Of a stretch of DNA of 6,557 nucleotides, positions 1 through 5,709 are shown one piece after another. The notes under the pieces were generated by a model that saw nothing but the letters and a program-made list of their open reading frames with translations, searched no databases and had not been told where the DNA came from. The position numbers and the translations under genes are program-made. Position 1 is the stretch's first letter. Each line of letters begins with the position of its first letter. Source of the DNA: Thermodesulfobacteriota bacterium (lineage in GTDB: Bacteria; Desulfobacterota; BSN033; UBA1163); contig JASEIE010000226.1 in the NCBI GenBank assembly GCA_030024065.1, positions 1-6,557 on the forward strand, written 5' to 3'.

Positions 1-51
1 CACTTTTCAAGTTTAAATTCATTAAAAACAGTGCACTTTTCAACTTTAAAT
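1..51. repeat. Pair of 18-bp direct repeats, possible insertion-sequence end
   Basis: Two copies of CACTTTTCAA(G/C)TTTAAAT lie at 1-18 and 34-51. They differ at one base and are spaced 33 bp start to start. The similarity continues weakly as TTCATTAA and TGACATTAA. The stretch is clearly more AT-rich than the coding DNA that follows and contains no gene. Spaced short repeats of this kind occur at the ends of IS21-type insertion sequences, and GTGCACTTTT-like ends are familiar there, so this may be an element terminus or relic. That reading is inference: no transposase is visible because the window starts here. A protein-binding iteron is an alternative. Confidence 0.45.
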
Positions 52-72
52 GACATTAAGCGGAAACCATAT

Positions 73-103
73 TGAAAGATAAGGGTGTTTCTGTTATCTT
101 TCA
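73..103 (+). promoter_or_regulatory. Perfect 10-bp inverted repeat in the selB leader
   Basis: TGAAAGATAA (73-82) and TTATCTTTCA (94-103) are exact reverse complements around an 11-base GU-rich loop (83-93), with one more possible U-G pair outside. The structure ends 22 bases before the selB ATG and 10-11 bases before its ribosome binding site. It is not followed by a T-run, so it does not look like an intrinsic terminator. If transcribed, it would be a leader hairpin next to the selB start. A dyad operator in DNA is the other simple reading. No convincing -35/-10 pair was found nearby. Confidence 0.45.
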
Positions 104-125
104 GAAATCATTGTGAGGAGAAACG

Positions 126-2036
126 ATGAAACATGTCATTCTGGGCACAGCAGGGCATATCGACCATGGTAAAACCGCCCTGGTGAAAGCCCTTACCGGT
201 GTGGACACGGATCGATTAAAGGAGGAGAAAGAAAGAGGGATTACGATTGAGCTGGGGTTCACCTCCTTGAATCTACCCAGCGGCACCCGCCTGGGTATCA
301 TCGATGTGCCAGGCCATGAAAAATTTGTCAAACATATGGTGGCAGGAGCATGGGGAATCGATCTGGTCGCCCTGATCATTGCAGCCGATGAAGGGGTCAT
401 GCCACAGACAAAGGAGCATCTGGATATTTGTACCCTTTTGAAGGTTAAAAAAGGATTGATCGTGCTCACTAAGATGGATCTTGTTGACCAGGAACTCCTC
501 GAGCTTGTCAGGGAAGAAGTGACTGAGATTGTTAACACCACATTTTTAAAAGACGTTCCCATCCTTGCTGTCTCCTCCATTACCGGCGAGGGAATTCCCC
601 AATTGATTTCGACTCTTGATCATCTCTCAGAGGAGGTGGAGGAGCGATCATCGGACGGTCTCTTTCGGTTGCCCATCGATCGGGTTTTTACTATGAAAGG
701 GTTCGGTACGGTGGTGACAGGGACCATCGTTTCAGGAAGCCTCTCCCTGGGAGAGACGGTGCAGGTTCTACCCTCTGGTTTGGAAGGAAAGGTTCGAAAT
801 CTCCAGGTCTATAACCAATCCATAGAGCGGGCCGAAGCAGGGCAGCGAGCCGCAATTAATATTCAAGGAATCGAGACTTCTGCCATTGAACGGGGAGATG
901 TCCTCTGCCGGCCGCATACCCTCTCTCCAACGAGACTTATCGATGCCTATCTGGAAAATTTGCAACATGCTCCCAGACCGGTTAAAAATCGAACCACCCA
1001 GAGATTTCATATCGGAACGAATCTTGCGACGGCTACTATTTTACTCCTTGATAAGGAGGAACTGGCTCCGGGAGAGGGAGGTTTTGTTCAATTGAAGTTG
1101 GACCGGCCTATCGTGGGTTTACCTCAGGACCGTTTTGTGATCCGGGGGTCATCGGTCATTCAGACCTTTGGAGGAGGAGTGGTCCTGGATACCCATCCGG
1201 ATAAACACAGACGGTTTTCAAAGACGGTCATCTCAGATTTAATGCTCCTCCGGGACGGAAGCGGAGAGGAAGCCCTTTGTCAACATATCCTTCATTCGGC
1301 CACAGGGGGCATTGTCCTTGAGGATCTCTTGAAGCGTGTCGCCATGCCTCCCAATGAAGTCCAGTCAATCCTAAGGAGAATGGTTAAGAAGGGGGATCTC
1401 CTCCTGATCGACCCGGAGAGGCTTAAAGTGGTTGCCCTTTCTCAATATCAGAAATTGAAGGAGATGGCCCTGGCCAAGTTAAGGGAATTCCATTTACGAT
1501 TTCCTATGAAATCGGGCCTGGCAAAAGAGGAATTGAGGACAAAGCTGCCGGAGGAGGTGGATGTAAAACTCTTTCAAATCCTCATCAATGAGATGATCCA
1601 GTCCAAAGGGGCCATTTTGGAAAGAGATAAACTGAGGCTTCCCGAACATCAGGTCTCATCCCTTGATGAGAAGGGTCTGGTCAAAAAGGTGGAAGAGGCC
1701 ATCCTGAAAGGCGGTCTCCAGCCTCCTTCTCCCAGGGAATTGTCAGAGGTATGGTCGGAAGAGGAGAACGATATCCAGGCGATTTTCGAATATCTTGTCC
1801 ATGAAGGGGTACTCGTCAAGATCAAGAGCGGAATATATTTTCATCGAACCCCCTTCGAAAAACTTAAAGAGGAGTTGATTCAATATCTAAAGAAGAATAA
1901 GGAGATTACGACCCCTCAATTCAAGGAGATGACCAGGGCCTCAAGAAAGTATGTCATTCCTTTGATCGAATATTTCGATCAAGTCAAATTAACCCTGAGG
2001 CTGGGAGACAAGAGAGTTTTAAGGGCGGGGAAGTAA
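126..2036 (+). CDS. selB: Selenocysteine-specific translation elongation factor SelB
   Basis: SelB is an EF-Tu-like GTPase that carries selenocysteyl-tRNA(Sec) to the ribosome at UGA codons marked by a SECIS hairpin in the mRNA. The 636 residues are close to the family's usual length (about 614 in E. coli). Visible in order are the P-loop GHIDHGKT (10-17), the SelB-type switch I region [19 protein letters not shown] (27-45), DVPGH (60-64), TKMD (115-118) and AVSS (148-151). Next come the domain-2 stretch beginning [19 protein letters not shown] near residue 181, domain 3 to about 350, then a long winged-helix region. The last wing carries [13 protein letters not shown] (606-618) and GDKRVL (627-632), typical of the SECIS RNA-binding end. 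The ATG at 126 is preceded by GTGAGGAG (113-120). Neither selA nor selC is in the window; an IS-like repeat lies upstream. The frame is intact. Identification is very secure. Confidence 0.97.
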   Translation: MKHVILGTAGHIDHGKTALVKALTGVDTDRLKEEKERGITIELGFTSLNLPSGTRLGIIDVPGHEKFVKHMVAGAWGIDLVALIIAADEGVMPQTKEHLDICTLLKVKKGLIVLTKMDLVDQELLELVREEVTEIVNTTFLKDVPILAVSSITGEGIPQLISTLDHLSEEVEERSSDGLFRLPIDRVFTMKGFGTVVTGTIVSGSLSLGETVQVLPSGLEGKVRNLQVYNQSIERAEAGQRAAINIQGIETSAIERGDVLCRPHTLSPTRLIDAYLENLQHAPRPVKNRTTQRFHIGTNLATATILLLDKEELAPGEGGFVQLKLDRPIVGLPQDRFVIRGSSVIQTFGGGVVLDTHPDKHRRFSKTVISDLMLLRDGSGEEALCQHILHSATGGIVLEDLLKRVAMPPNEVQSILRRMVKKGDLLLIDPERLKVVALSQYQKLKEMALAKLREFHLRFPMKSGLAKEELRTKLPEEVDVKLFQILINEMIQSKGAILERDKLRLPEHQVSSLDEKGLVKKVEEAILKGGLQPPSPRELSEVWSEEENDIQAIFEYLVHEGVLVKIKSGIYFHRTPFEKLKEELIQYLKKNKEITTPQFKEMTRASRKYVIPLIEYFDQVKLTLRLGDKRVLRAGK

Positions 2037-2112
2037 GGCTGATGTATCATTAGTCTTATGGTCATATAGGCGTATAGTTTGGAAAAAAGGCTAATTGGCT
2101 ATAAGGCTGATG
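2034..2112 (+). repeat. Short GGCT-type repeats downstream of selB
   Basis: An 11-base sequence TAAGGCTGATG occurs twice, at 2034-2044 (its TAA is the selB stop codon) and at 2102-2112. Just before the second copy are three consecutive degenerate octamers, GGCTAATT (2089-2096), GGCTATAA (2097-2104) and GGCTGATG (2105-2112). Another GGCTAA lies at about 2279-2284, beyond the palindromic element. The stretch has no coding character and no terminator. It looks like slippage- or duplication-prone intergenic DNA into which the palindromic element has settled; this interpretation is inference. Confidence 0.5.
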
Positions 2113-2268
2113 GAATCGTAAAAAGTCGGAAAAACCAATCATCAGTCATTCCTGCACAAGCAGGAATCCAGTATTTTCAAATAGTTAGAATTTTCTGGAT
2201 TCCCGTTCCCCGATTGATGCCTTCGAGGACAAGTTTCACGGGAATGACGACTTTTTACGATTCCATCA
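2108..2268. repeat. MITE/REP-like palindromic element with 21-bp terminal inverted repeats
   Basis: The ends (2108-2128 and 2248-2268) are perfect 21-bp inverted repeats; the left arm includes GGAATCGTAAAAAGTCG. Inside are further complementary pairs: GTCATTCC (2145-2152) with GGAATGAC (2241-2248), a compact hairpin ATTCCTGC-ACAA-GCAGGAAT (2148-2167), GGAATCCAG (2163-2171) with CTGGATTCC (2195-2203), and ATTCCCGT (2199-2206) with ACGGGAAT (2238-2245). The core matches the widespread proteobacterial intergenic repeat whose spurious translation reads VIPAQAGIQ. No transposase is encoded, so any movement would need a helper in trans. No target duplication is obvious. In RNA it would fold into a branched structure that could insulate selB from the gene downstream. 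The rest of the 2037-2342 gap (2269-2328) shows no clear signal. Confidence 0.8.
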
Positions 2269-2342
2269 AGACTAACAGGCTAACGAAACAGGCATCTTTA
2301 CCCTTACCCGTGGACTAAAAATTATTTTGAAAGGGGTTTCGT

Positions 2343-3044
2343 ATGAAGGTGAAGAAGAAGATTACGAAGAAGAAGTTGAAACAGCCCGATGAATTCATCA
2401 GTTTCACCGAGAGAGCCTTTCTTTTTGTCACCCTCCATATTAAGAAAATAACCATTGTGGGGGTACTCATTTCTGTCATTCTGCTCTCCCTCTTTCTATT
2501 CCGGATGTGGGAGAACAGGAAGGAAGAGGACGCGGTTCAGAAATTTAGTCTGGCTGTTGAGGTTTACCAGATGGTTAGTTCACCATACAGGGAAGGGACG
2601 CCGGCAGACTATAAAAAAGCCATGGAAAGGTTTGATGAGGTCATTAAAACATTTCCAGGGACCTCATCGGGAAGATTTTCTCTCCTTTACAAAGGAAGTC
2701 TCCATCTTCGCATAGGTGAACTTGACGAGGCGATAAAAGCCTATCAAGCGTTTCTTCAAAAGGCCGGCAAAGAAAGACTCTATCGCCTCTTTGCTTTAGA
2801 GGGATTAGGGTATGCCTATGAAGGGAAGAAGGATTATGAAAAGGCGGCGAAAACCTACGAAGAGATACTCAAATTGGGTGAGAGTTTTCATTGGGCTGGC
2901 GCCCATTTAAATGTAGCTCGATGTTATGAAAAGCTGGGGAAAAAAGCGGAGGCCTTGGAAAGTTTTAAGGCTTTTTTAAAGGTTTCACAAAAATCCTCCT
3001 TAACCCCTTCAGTTTTAAGAAAGGTCTCTTCCCTTGAGAAGTGA
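2343..3044 (+). CDS. Membrane-anchored TPR protein, YfgM-like architecture
   Basis: The 233-residue protein starts with a very basic tail (KVKKKITKKKLK), followed by one hydrophobic segment at about 36-53 (ITIVGVLISVILLSLFLF) and then charged residues, so it should be anchored with its N-terminus in the cytoplasm and the rest outside. At least three tetratricopeptide repeats follow, at about 110-142, 147-179 and 182-215, with typical A/Y/G/F spacing (for example LHLRIGELDEAIKAYQAFL and LGYAYEGKKDYEKAAKTYEEIL). An earlier helical pair lies at 88-104. This layout resembles YfgM, the ancillary translocon/chaperone-linked protein of proteobacteria, and also loosely BamD/YbgF-type TPR proteins; the exact role cannot be told from sequence. 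The ATG at 2343 follows GAAAGGGG (2329-2336) at 6 bases. It lies between the palindromic element and the iorA promoter, and no terminator is visible after it. Confidence 0.85.
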   Translation: MKVKKKITKKKLKQPDEFISFTERAFLFVTLHIKKITIVGVLISVILLSLFLFRMWENRKEEDAVQKFSLAVEVYQMVSSPYREGTPADYKKAMERFDEVIKTFPGTSSGRFSLLYKGSLHLRIGELDEAIKAYQAFLQKAGKERLYRLFALEGLGYAYEGKKDYEKAAKTYEEILKLGESFHWAGAHLNVARCYEKLGKKAEALESFKAFLKVSQKSSLTPSVLRKVSSLEK

Positions 3045-3066
3045 TTGAGCAAGTTAAATATTTCAC

Positions 3067-3094
3067 TTGACAAACTCGGCAATCTCAATAAACT
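3067..3094 (+). promoter_or_regulatory. Likely sigma-70-type promoter of iorAB
   Basis: A perfect -35 box TTGACA (3067-3072) is followed after 16 bases by TAAACT (3089-3094), a four-of-six match to TATAAT. Transcription would begin near 3101, about 50 bases before the iorA ATG. The TTG of this -35 box is also in frame with iorA and could be mistaken for a start codon 28 codons too early. The weak -10 box lowers confidence. Confidence 0.5.
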
Positions 3095-3139
3095 TGCGTC
3101 AAACGGTACATGATAAGGATTTAGAGCTGAGTCAAATTC

Positions 3140-3145
3140 GGGAGG
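3140..3145 (+). promoter_or_regulatory. Ribosome binding site that sets the iorA start
   Basis: GGGAGG sits 5 bases before the ATG at 3151. The alternative in-frame TTG at 3067 has no Shine-Dalgarno sequence before it (upstream bases AAATATTTCAC). The 28 extra residues it would add are unlike the family's N-terminus, which typically begins close to the GNHAIARG motif. Confidence 0.85.
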
Positions 3146-3150
3146 TTATT

Positions 3151-4965
3151 ATGGATAAAGTATTGCAGGGTAATCATGCCATTGCAAGGGGGGCATGGGA
3201 GGCAGGGGTTAAGGTGGCCTGTGCCTATCCTGGGACACCGAGCAGCGAAATTATTTTTGTCATCGGCACCCAGTATAAAAAAGATATTCAGGCTGAATGG
3301 TCGGTCAACGAAAAGGTCTCTCTGGAGGTGGCAAGCGGCGCCTCTATGGCAGGGGCGAGGGCAATGGCCTCGATGAAGCATGTTGGATTAAATGTCGCCT
3401 CTGACCCTTTAATGACCCTTTCCTATACGGGAGTCAAAGGGGGACTGCTCGTCGTTGTGGCTGATGACCCCTATGCTCACAGCTCACAGAATGAGCAGGA
3501 CAGCCGCCACTGGGCAAGGTTCGGAAAGATGCCCATGCTGGAGCCGTCTGACTCTCAGGAGTGTAAGGACTTTACGAAACTTGCGTTTGACCTGAGCGAG
3601 CAGTACGATACTCCCGTTCTTTTGCGGACCGAGACCAGGGTCTCCCACTCCTTTTCCATTGTAAAATTAGAGGAACGCAAGGAGTCGGTAATGCCCCTGG
3701 GGCTTAACAAAAAAGATGCCCCTAAATTCACCATGGTCCCCATCTACGTCCGCGAGAGACGCCCCCTTGTTGAAGAGAGGATGAGGAAGCTTGAAGCCTT
3801 TGCGGATGAATTTAAATATAACGTCATGGAGATCAATGATCCGAAGATCGGGGTCATCACCAGCGGGGTCTGTTACAATTATACCAAGGAGGTTTTTCCG
3901 GAGTACTCCTATCTGAAACTTGGGATGGTCTGGCCCCTTCCTAAAAAACTGATCTCGGATTTCTTCAAGAAGGTCAAAAAAGTGATCATTGTGGAGGAAC
4001 TTGACCCCTTCCTCGAGACTGAAATCCGGGCGATGGGTTACAAAATCTTCCACGGAAAGGATGTGGTGCCGAGTATCTATGAACTTTCACCTGAAATAAT
4101 CGAGAAATCCTTAAAGGGGAACAGATACAAAGCCCCCAAGGAGAGAATCAAGGCTGAGGAGCTTCCGAGGAGGCCGCCCAATATGTGCTCGGGTTGTTCT
4201 CACCGGCCGCTGTTTTATGCCCTGAAGAAGCTGGATCTCTTTGTCTTCGGAGATATCGGCTGTTACACCCTCGCGGCTGCGCCTCCGCTCAATGCCATCC
4301 ATACGACCATCTGTATGGGCGCCGGGGTTGGCGAAGCCTTTGGCGCTGCAAAGGTCCTTGGCAAAGAAGGGCTGGGAAAAGCCTGTGCTGTGCTCGGTGA
4401 TTCCACCTTCCTTCATGGAGGAGTGACCCCTCTGATGGATATCGTCTATAATAAAGGGAATTCGACGACCATCATCCTGGATAACCGAGCAACCGGTATG
4501 ACAGGTCTTCAGGAACACCCGGGAACCGGCTATACGATCACCGGTGAGCCCACGAACATCATCGATTATGAAACCCTTGCAAGAGCCATAGGCGTTCAAC
4601 ATGTGAGAAAAGTGGATCCCTACAATATCAAAGAGACCATGGAGATCGTCAAGGAAGAGGTCGAAAGAGATGCGGCTTCGGTCATCGTGATGGTCAATGG
4701 ACCCTGCATGCTTCACAGGAGGGAAAAAAGGCAATTCGAACATGCTTTCTACACCATTGAGACGGACAAGTGCAGGGGATGCACGATGTGTCTTGAGATC
4801 GGATGTCCTGCGATTAGCTGGCAGGAAGTCTCCGGTGATCAGGCTGTTACAAAAGACGGCCATAAGAGGAAAGGGGTTGTTCAAATTAACAGGCTGCAGT
4901 GCCCTGGGTGTAGTGTCTGCAGCCAGATCTGCAAGTACGAAGCGATCATTCCCGGACAGGCATAA
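3151..4965 (+). CDS. iorA: Indolepyruvate:ferredoxin oxidoreductase, alpha subunit IorA
   Basis: IorA is the large, thiamine-diphosphate and iron-sulfur subunit of a cytoplasmic complex that converts aryl-2-oxoacids (such as indolepyruvate and phenylpyruvate) plus CoA to aryl-acyl-CoA and CO2, reducing ferredoxin. From the ATG at 3151 it has 604 residues, normal for the family. The N-terminal pyruvate-oxidoreductase-like domain shows GNHAIARGAWEAG, AYPGTPSSEI and a DDPYAHSSQNEQDSR stretch. A middle domain ends near 330. The TPP-binding half begins with CSGCSHRP (346-353) and contains GDIGCYT (367-373), GDS (416-418) and LDN (443-445). The C-terminus holds two 4Fe-4S motifs: C541-C544-C547-C552 followed by Pro, and C584-C587-C590-C594 followed by Lys instead of the usual Pro. 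iorB follows after 11 bases, so the two are co-transcribed. Exact substrate preference cannot be read from sequence. Confidence 0.95.
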   Translation: MDKVLQGNHAIARGAWEAGVKVACAYPGTPSSEIIFVIGTQYKKDIQAEWSVNEKVSLEVASGASMAGARAMASMKHVGLNVASDPLMTLSYTGVKGGLLVVVADDPYAHSSQNEQDSRHWARFGKMPMLEPSDSQECKDFTKLAFDLSEQYDTPVLLRTETRVSHSFSIVKLEERKESVMPLGLNKKDAPKFTMVPIYVRERRPLVEERMRKLEAFADEFKYNVMEINDPKIGVITSGVCYNYTKEVFPEYSYLKLGMVWPLPKKLISDFFKKVKKVIIVEELDPFLETEIRAMGYKIFHGKDVVPSIYELSPEIIEKSLKGNRYKAPKERIKAEELPRRPPNMCSGCSHRPLFYALKKLDLFVFGDIGCYTLAAAPPLNAIHTTICMGAGVGEAFGAAKVLGKEGLGKACAVLGDSTFLHGGVTPLMDIVYNKGNSTTIILDNRATGMTGLQEHPGTGYTITGEPTNIIDYETLARAIGVQHVRKVDPYNIKETMEIVKEEVERDAASVIVMVNGPCMLHRREKRQFEHAFYTIETDKCRGCTMCLEIGCPAISWQEVSGDQAVTKDGHKRKGVVQINRLQCPGCSVCSQICKYEAIIPGQA

Positions 4966-4976
4966 GGAGGAGAAAA

Positions 4977-5561
4977 ATGGAAGACAGAGTGACCAATATA
5001 TTGCTTTCAGGGGTAGGAGGACAGGGCACCATCCTGGCCAGCGACATTCTCTGCTCCGTATTTCATGAAATCGGCTATGACGTGAAAAAGGCCGAGGTTC
5101 ACGGAATGGCCCAGAGAGGTGGAGATGTGACCACCCATTTCCGGTTCGGCAAAAAGGTCTATTCCCCGCTGATCAAATATGGGGATGTGGACTATCTTGT
5201 CTCCTTCGAGCTTCTTGAAGGGCTTCGGTACATCAACTGGCTGAAGAAGAGTGGAAAGGTTCTCCTGAATACTCAGGAGACGTATCCTCCTGCTGTCAAC
5301 CTCGGTAAAATGAAATATCCCGAGAAAGTGGTCAGGTCGTTCAAAAGATTTTTTAACGGGAACGTCTTTGCTATCAATGGATTAGACATTGCGGTCAAAT
5401 GTGGCGATTCAAGGGCCGTCAATATTGTCACCCTTGGCGCCTTCTCCAATTTCTTTGACATTAAGGAGGAGGTCTGGGAAAGAAACCTCCTTGAGCACCT
5501 TCCCCAAAAGGTCCATGATCTCAATCTGAATGCCTTCAGGGAAGGGAAAAAGGCCATTTAA
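4977..5561 (+). CDS. iorB: Indolepyruvate:ferredoxin oxidoreductase, beta subunit IorB
   Basis: IorB is the small gamma-type domain subunit that completes the IorAB 2-oxoacid oxidoreductase and is thought to help bind CoA. The 194 residues are standard length. The opening NILLSGVGGQGTILASDIL (glycine-rich loop at about 12-17) and HGMAQRGGDVTTHFRFG (about 42-58) are the family's hallmark stretches. Next come the DVDYLVSFELLEGLR region and the INGLDIA..VNIVTLGAF region. The start is clear: GGAGGAG (4966-4972) lies directly after the iorA stop codon and 4 bases before the ATG. A strong terminator lies 35 bases beyond its stop, so iorA and iorB form a closed two-gene unit. No ligase, ferredoxin or aldehyde oxidoreductase partner gene is visible in the window. 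Confidence 0.95.
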   Translation: MEDRVTNILLSGVGGQGTILASDILCSVFHEIGYDVKKAEVHGMAQRGGDVTTHFRFGKKVYSPLIKYGDVDYLVSFELLEGLRYINWLKKSGKVLLNTQETYPPAVNLGKMKYPEKVVRSFKRFFNGNVFAINGLDIAVKCGDSRAVNIVTLGAFSNFFDIKEEVWERNLLEHLPQKVHDLNLNAFREGKKAI

Positions 5562-5596
5562 AAATATCCCCCGTCTCAGGACAGGAGAAATGAAAG

Positions 5597-5638
5597 AGGG
5601 TGAAACCCGGAAGCGGAGGGGTTTCACCCTTTGTTTTT
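5597..5638 (+). terminator. Strong intrinsic terminator after iorB
   Basis: AGGGTGAAACCC (5597-5608) pairs perfectly over 12 bp with GGGTTTCACCCT (5619-5630) around a 10-base loop, and is followed by TTGTTTTT. The stem is GC-rich at base and top. This is a textbook Rho-independent terminator on the + strand, ending the iorAB transcript. Confidence 0.93.
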
Positions 5639-5658
5639 CCCATGTTATCTCTTATAAT
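5631..5658 (+). promoter_or_regulatory. Likely promoter of the M16 protease gene
   Basis: A perfect -10 hexamer TATAAT (5653-5658) is preceded after 16 bases by TTGTTT (5631-5636), a weak -35 box that lies within the T-tract of the iorB terminator. Transcription would start around 5665, giving a leader of about 45 bases. The perfect -10 box directly between a terminator and a gene start is the main evidence. Confidence 0.55.
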
Positions 5659-5696
5659 TTTTATAGTGCTCTTTTTAAATCCTTGAGAGGAAATAT

Positions 5697-5704
5697 GGAG
5701 GTGA
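5697..5704 (+). promoter_or_regulatory. Ribosome binding site that sets the protease start
   Basis: GGAGGTGA is a full match to the anti-Shine-Dalgarno sequence, 5 bases before the ATG at 5710. An in-frame ATG at 5695 overlaps this site and has its own weaker GAGAGG (5685-5690) only 4 bases away. The later start is favoured because it places the basic signal-peptide head (MRRYR) at the very N-terminus. Confidence 0.75.
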
Positions 5705-5709
5705 AAAGT

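Noticed and set aside
50..78. ATGACA (50-55) as a -35 box for selB
   Set aside because: The nearest -10-like hexamers lie at 12 or 22 bases' spacing, outside the workable range.
101..580. 159-codon minus-strand frame at the selB 5' end
   Set aside because: It is antisense to the GTPase motifs of selB; composition is Ser/Thr/Pro-rich as expected of a shadow.
2079..2318. 79-codon open frame between selB and the TPR gene
   Set aside because: It is the translation of the palindromic repeat (VIPAQAGIQ signature), with no ribosome site and no domain.
3042..3113. Possible selenocysteine read-through of the TPR gene's TGA stop (22 open codons follow, ending TGA TAA)
   Set aside because: An open run of this length is likely by chance, the codons overlap the iorA promoter, no SECIS-like hairpin is evident after the TGA, and the TPR protein already has a natural end.
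3667..4053. 128-codon minus-strand frame inside iorA
   Set aside because: It is a shadow of the conserved iorA frame with no independent start signal.
4111..4884. 257-codon open frame on the minus strand
   Set aside because: It lies wholly opposite conserved iorA coding sequence, has no ribosome site, and shows no recognisable domain; it is a codon-usage shadow.
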